A stretch of DNA of 8,661 nucleotides. It comes from CAVDRM01 sp963626285. GTDB lineage: Bacteria > Bacillota > Clostridia > Christensenellales > Aristaeellaceae. The translations under genes and the position numbers were made by a program. The notes beneath the pieces were generated by a model. It had not been told where the DNA came from. It worked only from the letters and a program-made list of their open reading frames with translations, and searched no databases. The stretch's first letter is position 1. Every line of letters begins with the position of its first letter. Below, one piece after another: positions 5,865 to 8,661 of this stretch. Location of the stretch: positions 1 through 8,661 of the forward strand of contig CAVFWQ010000087.1 of assembly GCA_963626285.1 (NCBI GenBank), in the 5' to 3' direction.

Positions 5865-7370
5865 ATGGATACGTTATCGCTGCTTTTATCCGGCTTTTCA
5901 CAGTGCTTTACATGGGAAAGAATGCTGTCCTGCATTGCGGGCGTTCTGGTCGGCACGCTGACAGGCGTTCTGCCCGGCATCGGCGTGACGGGCGCGATGG
6001 CGCTGCTGCTGCCCATCAGCTTCGGCATGGACGCCACAACCGCGCTGATTCTCTTCGCCGGCATTTATTACGGCGCCATGTACGGCGGCTCAACCACATC
6101 CATTTTGGTCAACCTGCCCGGCGAGGCAGCCAGTGTCGTAACCTGTCTGGACGGCAACCAAATGGCGAAAAAAGGCCGCGCCGGCGCTGCATTGGCCATC
6201 AGCGCATGGGGTTCCTTTATTGCGGGGACGATTGGTCTGATCGCTTTGACCTTCATCGCGGAGGATATCGCCAATCTTGCCCTTAAATTCAAATCGCCCG
6301 AATATTTCGCCATTTGTGTGCTGGGCTTGGTCATTTTAACCAACCTGACGGGCAAAAATCCGCTGAAATCACTGCTCATGGTCTTCTTTGGACTCGCGCT
6401 CGGCACAGTCGGCATGGACGACGTATTCGGCGTTTCCCGCTTTGATTTCGGCAATATGTACTTAAAACGCGGCATTGAATTCGGCGTTGTGGCCATGGCC
6501 GTGTTCGGCATTAACGAGCTGTTCGGCACGCTGCTTGAGCCGCAGGACGAAGATATCAAAATCGAAAAGGTCAAGCTCCGCGATCTGTATCCGAGCAAAG
6601 AGGAATGGAAGCGCTCGGTCATGCCCATTCTGCGCGGCACCATCATCGGCTTCCTCATCGGCTTGATTCCAGGCCCTGCCGGAACGCTGGCCTCCTTCTC
6701 CTCCTATGCAACGGAGAAAAAAGTCTCCAAGCATCCGGAGGAATTCGGGCAGGGGGCGATAGAGGGTGTCGCGGGACCGGAATCCGCCAACAACGCGGCG
6801 TCCTCCGCAGCCTTTGTTCCGCTGCTTTCCCTGGGTCTTCCCTTTGCGCCGCCGTCTGCCCTGCTCCTTACGGCCTTCATCACCCACGGCATCCAGCCAG
6901 GCCCTTCGCTGATTACACAGCATCCGGACGTATTCTGGGGATTGATTGCCAGCATGTACATCGGCAATGTTTTCCTGATGATTATCAACCTTCCGCTGGT
7001 CGGCGTATTTGCGTCCATTTTGAAATGTCCCGCTAAAATTCTGATGCCCATCGTTATGGTCATCACTTACACCGGCGCATTTGCCACCAACGGAACGACC
7101 TTTGACATCCTTCTGCTGATTGTGCTGGGTGTCGCGGCTTACATTATCTCCAAATACGGCTATTCGATGGCACCCTTGGCGGTCGGCATCTGCATGGCCT
7201 CCACCTTGGAGCAGCGCTTCCAACAGACGATGATTATGACACGCGGAGACATCACACGCATGGCCAATTATCCTATCGCCTGTATGATTCTCGGTCTGGC
7301 CGTGCTACTGCTTCTCATCTCCCTCCTCAAGCCCGTTAAAAAGATTCTGCTGAACAGCAAAGAGGACTGA
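5865..7370 (+). CDS. tctA: Tripartite tricarboxylate transporter large membrane subunit TctA
   Basis: Large membrane subunit of the TTT transporter, expected to form the transport path and to be driven by an ion gradient. The 501 residues are typical for TctA, and the protein is hydrophobic along most of its length (10-12 helices). Family signatures are intact in both halves: GVLPGIGVTGAMALLLP (34-50), YYGAMYGGSTTSILVNLPGE (68-87), then CLDGNQMAKKGRAGAAL; and in the second half GLIPGPAG (about 266-273), GVAGPESANNAA (about 301-312), LGLPFAPPSALLL and HGIQPGPSL (about 341-349). The pair of PGxxG motifs reflects the internal duplication of the family. The start has an excellent GGAGG seven bases away. 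The solute is set mostly by the binding protein, so 'tricarboxylate' is a family label here, not an inferred substrate. Confidence 0.96.
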   Translation: MDTLSLLLSGFSQCFTWERMLSCIAGVLVGTLTGVLPGIGVTGAMALLLPISFGMDATTALILFAGIYYGAMYGGSTTSILVNLPGEAASVVTCLDGNQMAKKGRAGAALAISAWGSFIAGTIGLIALTFIAEDIANLALKFKSPEYFAICVLGLVILTNLTGKNPLKSLLMVFFGLALGTVGMDDVFGVSRFDFGNMYLKRGIEFGVVAMAVFGINELFGTLLEPQDEDIKIEKVKLRDLYPSKEEWKRSVMPILRGTIIGFLIGLIPGPAGTLASFSSYATEKKVSKHPEEFGQGAIEGVAGPESANNAASSAAFVPLLSLGLPFAPPSALLLTAFITHGIQPGPSLITQHPDVFWGLIASMYIGNVFLMIINLPLVGVFASILKCPAKILMPIVMVITYTGAFATNGTTFDILLLIVLGVAAYIISKYGYSMAPLAVGICMASTLEQRFQQTMIMTRGDITRMANYPIACMILGLAVLLLLISLLKPVKKILLNSKED

Positions 7371-7380
7371 TTCGTATGTC

Positions 7381-7408
7381 AAAGGCTGATACGCCTTTTT
7401 CATAAGGC
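7381..7408 (+). promoter_or_regulatory. Hairpin with alternative pairing between tctA and tctC
   Basis: AAAGGC (7381-7386) can pair with GCCTTT (7393-7398) across a 6-base loop, followed by two more T bases, giving a short terminator-like hairpin 10 bases after the tctA stop. GCCTT (7393-7397) can instead pair with AAGGC (7404-7408). The two pairings exclude each other, as in an attenuator. The stems are short (6 and 5 pairs), so this could equally be a processing or stability element that sets tctC levels apart from tctBA. No convincing promoter was seen in the 104-base gap. Confidence 0.4.
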
Positions 7409-7474
7409 AGAGCCGAATATGCCCGGCGCTGCGCGAAACAACATCACTTCTTGAAGAAATGAAAGGAGAACCCC

Positions 7475-8446
7475 ATGAAAAAGCTGCTGTCTGTTCTTGT
7501 TGCTCTGACCCTGTGTCTGTCCCTCTGTGCCGGTGCGCTGGCCGAGAATTTCCCGACCAAGGAAATCACCTACCTGTGCGGCTACGGCGCCGGCGGAAGC
7601 TCTGACCTGCAGGCGCGTTTGATGCAGCCCTATGCCGAAAAATATCTGGGTGCCGCATTGGTCGTTGAAAATCTCAGCGGCGCCGGCGGCTGCACTGCAC
7701 TGACTGACTACAACACCCGTACGGCTGACGGTTACACCGTCTCCTCCTTCAACACGACACCTCTGCTCAAGAACGTGCTGGGTCAAACCGACTTCGACTA
7801 TTTTGAAGCGTTTGATTTCCTTGCCTGCGTCATCACCACCCCCATCGTCGTGGTCGTCACGGCTGAATCTCCCTATACTACCATTGATGAGCTGATGGCC
7901 GCCGCGCAAAAAGATCCAGAAGGGCTTCTGTATGCATCGGCCGGCGCCGGTTCTATCACCCATTTGGCCGCCGAACTCTGGCAGTACAAGAGCGGGCTCA
8001 AATTCACCCATGTTCCCTTTAACGGAGGAACGGATGCGCTCACCGGCCTGCTCAACGGCTCTGTTGATTTTGAAGTCGCCAGCCTGAGCGAAGTGCTGAA
8101 CAAGCACGAGGAAGGCAGCCTGCGGATTCTCGCCTCCTGCACCGATACAGACATCCTCAGCACCAAGGGCGAAGAACTTGGCATCTCCGTTCTGGATGGC
8201 TGCAACGTCAAGGTCATTCAGGGCATCTGCGTGCAGAAGTCTGTGCCGGAAGAAATCAAGGTCAAACTCGCCGAGGGCTTCCAGGGCATTTGCACGGATG
8301 AAGGCTACATCGCCGATATGAAGGCTGCCGGCTATGACGTGGACTACATGGATGCCGAGACCTTCACGACGTATCTGACCGATTCCGCCGCGGAATTCAA
8401 GACCATCGTCGAAGAAGCGGGTCTGCTGGACGAAATCGCCGGCTAA
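7475..8446 (+). CDS. tctC: Tripartite tricarboxylate transporter binding protein TctC (Bug family)
   Basis: Extracytoplasmic solute-binding protein of the Bug/TctC family, 323 residues, the usual length. It hands an anionic, usually carboxylated, solute to TctA/TctB. A signal peptide spans residues 1-23 (MKK, a Leu/Val-rich core, then AGALA before ENFPTKEI), with a likely signal peptidase I site after A23. The Bug hallmarks follow: GYGAGGSSDLQAR (37-48 region), VVENLSGAGGCTAL (63-76), ASAGAGSITHLAAE (154-167) and VPFNGGTDALTGLLNGSVDF (180-199). C14 and C18 lie in the signal region, but LSLC is a poor lipobox, so surface anchoring is uncertain. The mature part has seven cysteines. AAAGGAG stands 6 bases before the ATG. 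It is last in the operon, separated from tctA by 104 bases containing a hairpin, and is followed by a strong terminator. The ligand is unknown. Confidence 0.95.
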   Translation: MKKLLSVLVALTLCLSLCAGALAENFPTKEITYLCGYGAGGSSDLQARLMQPYAEKYLGAALVVENLSGAGGCTALTDYNTRTADGYTVSSFNTTPLLKNVLGQTDFDYFEAFDFLACVITTPIVVVVTAESPYTTIDELMAAAQKDPEGLLYASAGAGSITHLAAELWQYKSGLKFTHVPFNGGTDALTGLLNGSVDFEVASLSEVLNKHEEGSLRILASCTDTDILSTKGEELGISVLDGCNVKVIQGICVQKSVPEEIKVKLAEGFQGICTDEGYIADMKAAGYDVDYMDAETFTTYLTDSAAEFKTIVEEAGLLDEIAG

Positions 8447-8463
8447 TACCGCCCGAAGTTTCA

Positions 8464-8506
8464 CTGTCCCTTGTCTCCTTTGACTGCGAGACAGGGGACG
8501 GTTTTT
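8464..8506 (+). terminator. Rho-independent terminator of the HAD/tct operon
   Basis: Bases 8464-8477 (CTGTCCCTTGTCTC) pair with 8488-8501 (GAGACAGGGGACGG), giving 14 pairs, two of them G-U, with a 10-base loop and a following run of five T bases at 8502-8506. It starts 18 bases after the tctC stop. This is a textbook intrinsic terminator and marks the end of the seven-gene unit. Confidence 0.92.
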
Positions 8507-8661
8507 ATTTGCGGCCGGAAGAAATTTTTGATTTTTAACGGGAGCCATGACCGCGAACCCTGCTTTTCTGTGTCGGAGTGTCAAACATAGGTTACACAAA
8601 GCCTAGCGAGAGCAGTCAAGGGAAAGGTGGAGATTTGCGAAGCAAATACGACCTGACCTTG
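8507..8661. other. Non-coding right edge with a small inverted repeat
   Basis: No gene with a start signal was found here. ATTTGC (8633-8638) and GCAAAT (8642-8647) form a perfect 6-bp inverted repeat around GAA. On the minus strand one frame stays open from the window edge to a stop at 8581-8583 (26 codons), which could be the end of a gene entering from the right but is too short to support. The texture of the last 80-90 bases differs from the gene-rich DNA before it and could be the edge of an interspersed repeat, which cannot be tested without the genome. Confidence 0.3.

Noticed and set aside
6462..7223. A 253-codon minus-strand open frame opposite tctA
   Set aside because: It is rich in Gly, Arg and His without domain features, opposite a strongly conserved TctA; it is a shadow of that gene's codon bias.
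7400..8599. A 399-codon minus-strand open frame opposite tctC
   Set aside because: It lies antisense to a clear Bug-family gene and runs through the operon terminator, has no recognisable motif, and its composition is that of a shadow frame.
8581..8625. Minus-strand promoter at the right edge (TTGACT, 17 bases, TGTAAC)
   Set aside because: The -10 box matches at only four of six positions, and transcription would run straight into the operon terminator with no gene to express.

Overview
The window reads as bacterial chromosomal DNA, most likely from an anaerobic, Clostridia-like member of the Bacillota. The evidence is strong AGGAGG-type ribosome binding sites, near-consensus sigma-A promoters, a LacI-family regulator with a C-terminal solute-binding-protein-like extension, a YcxB-like small membrane protein, and a moderate GC content (a little above half by eye). 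The genus cannot be named from the sequence alone.

Layout: at the left edge (2-47) there is a stem-loop that may be a terminator. A minus-strand gene (116-2254) encodes a 712-residue regulator with a LacI-type DNA-binding domain, a LacI/GalR-type sensor region and a second, extracytoplasmic solute-binding-protein-like region. The 189-bp divergent region (2255-2443) holds two face-away promoters: an extended -10 promoter for the regulator and a perfect TTGACA-17-TATAAT promoter for the rightward genes. Both -35 boxes are overlapped by related sequences with a central CpG that are candidate operators.

Rightward, seven genes follow in the same direction with tiny gaps or 4-base overlaps: a Cof-type HAD phosphatase (2444-3274), a second, different HAD hydrolase (3294-4163), a two-helix YcxB-like membrane protein (4160-4684), a DUF1868-type 2H phosphoesterase (4681-5391), and the tripartite tricarboxylate transporter set tctB (5388-5852), tctA (5865-7370) and tctC (7475-8446). 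A small hairpin with an alternative pairing partner lies between tctA and tctC. A strong rho-independent terminator closes the operon at 8464-8506. The last 150 bases hold no gene that can be supported.

How it may work together (inference): TctC captures an anionic solute outside the cell and the TctA/TctB membrane pair imports it. Three predicted cytoplasmic phosphoester-cleaving enzymes (two HADs and one 2H enzyme) are translated as one unit with the transporter, which suggests that the imported compound is, or becomes, a phosphate ester or cyclic phosphate. The divergent regulator probably represses the operon and itself, and its extra binding-protein-like domain may sense the solute or a product inside the cell. 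No carbon-degrading enzyme that would name the substrate is present, so the substrate is unknown.
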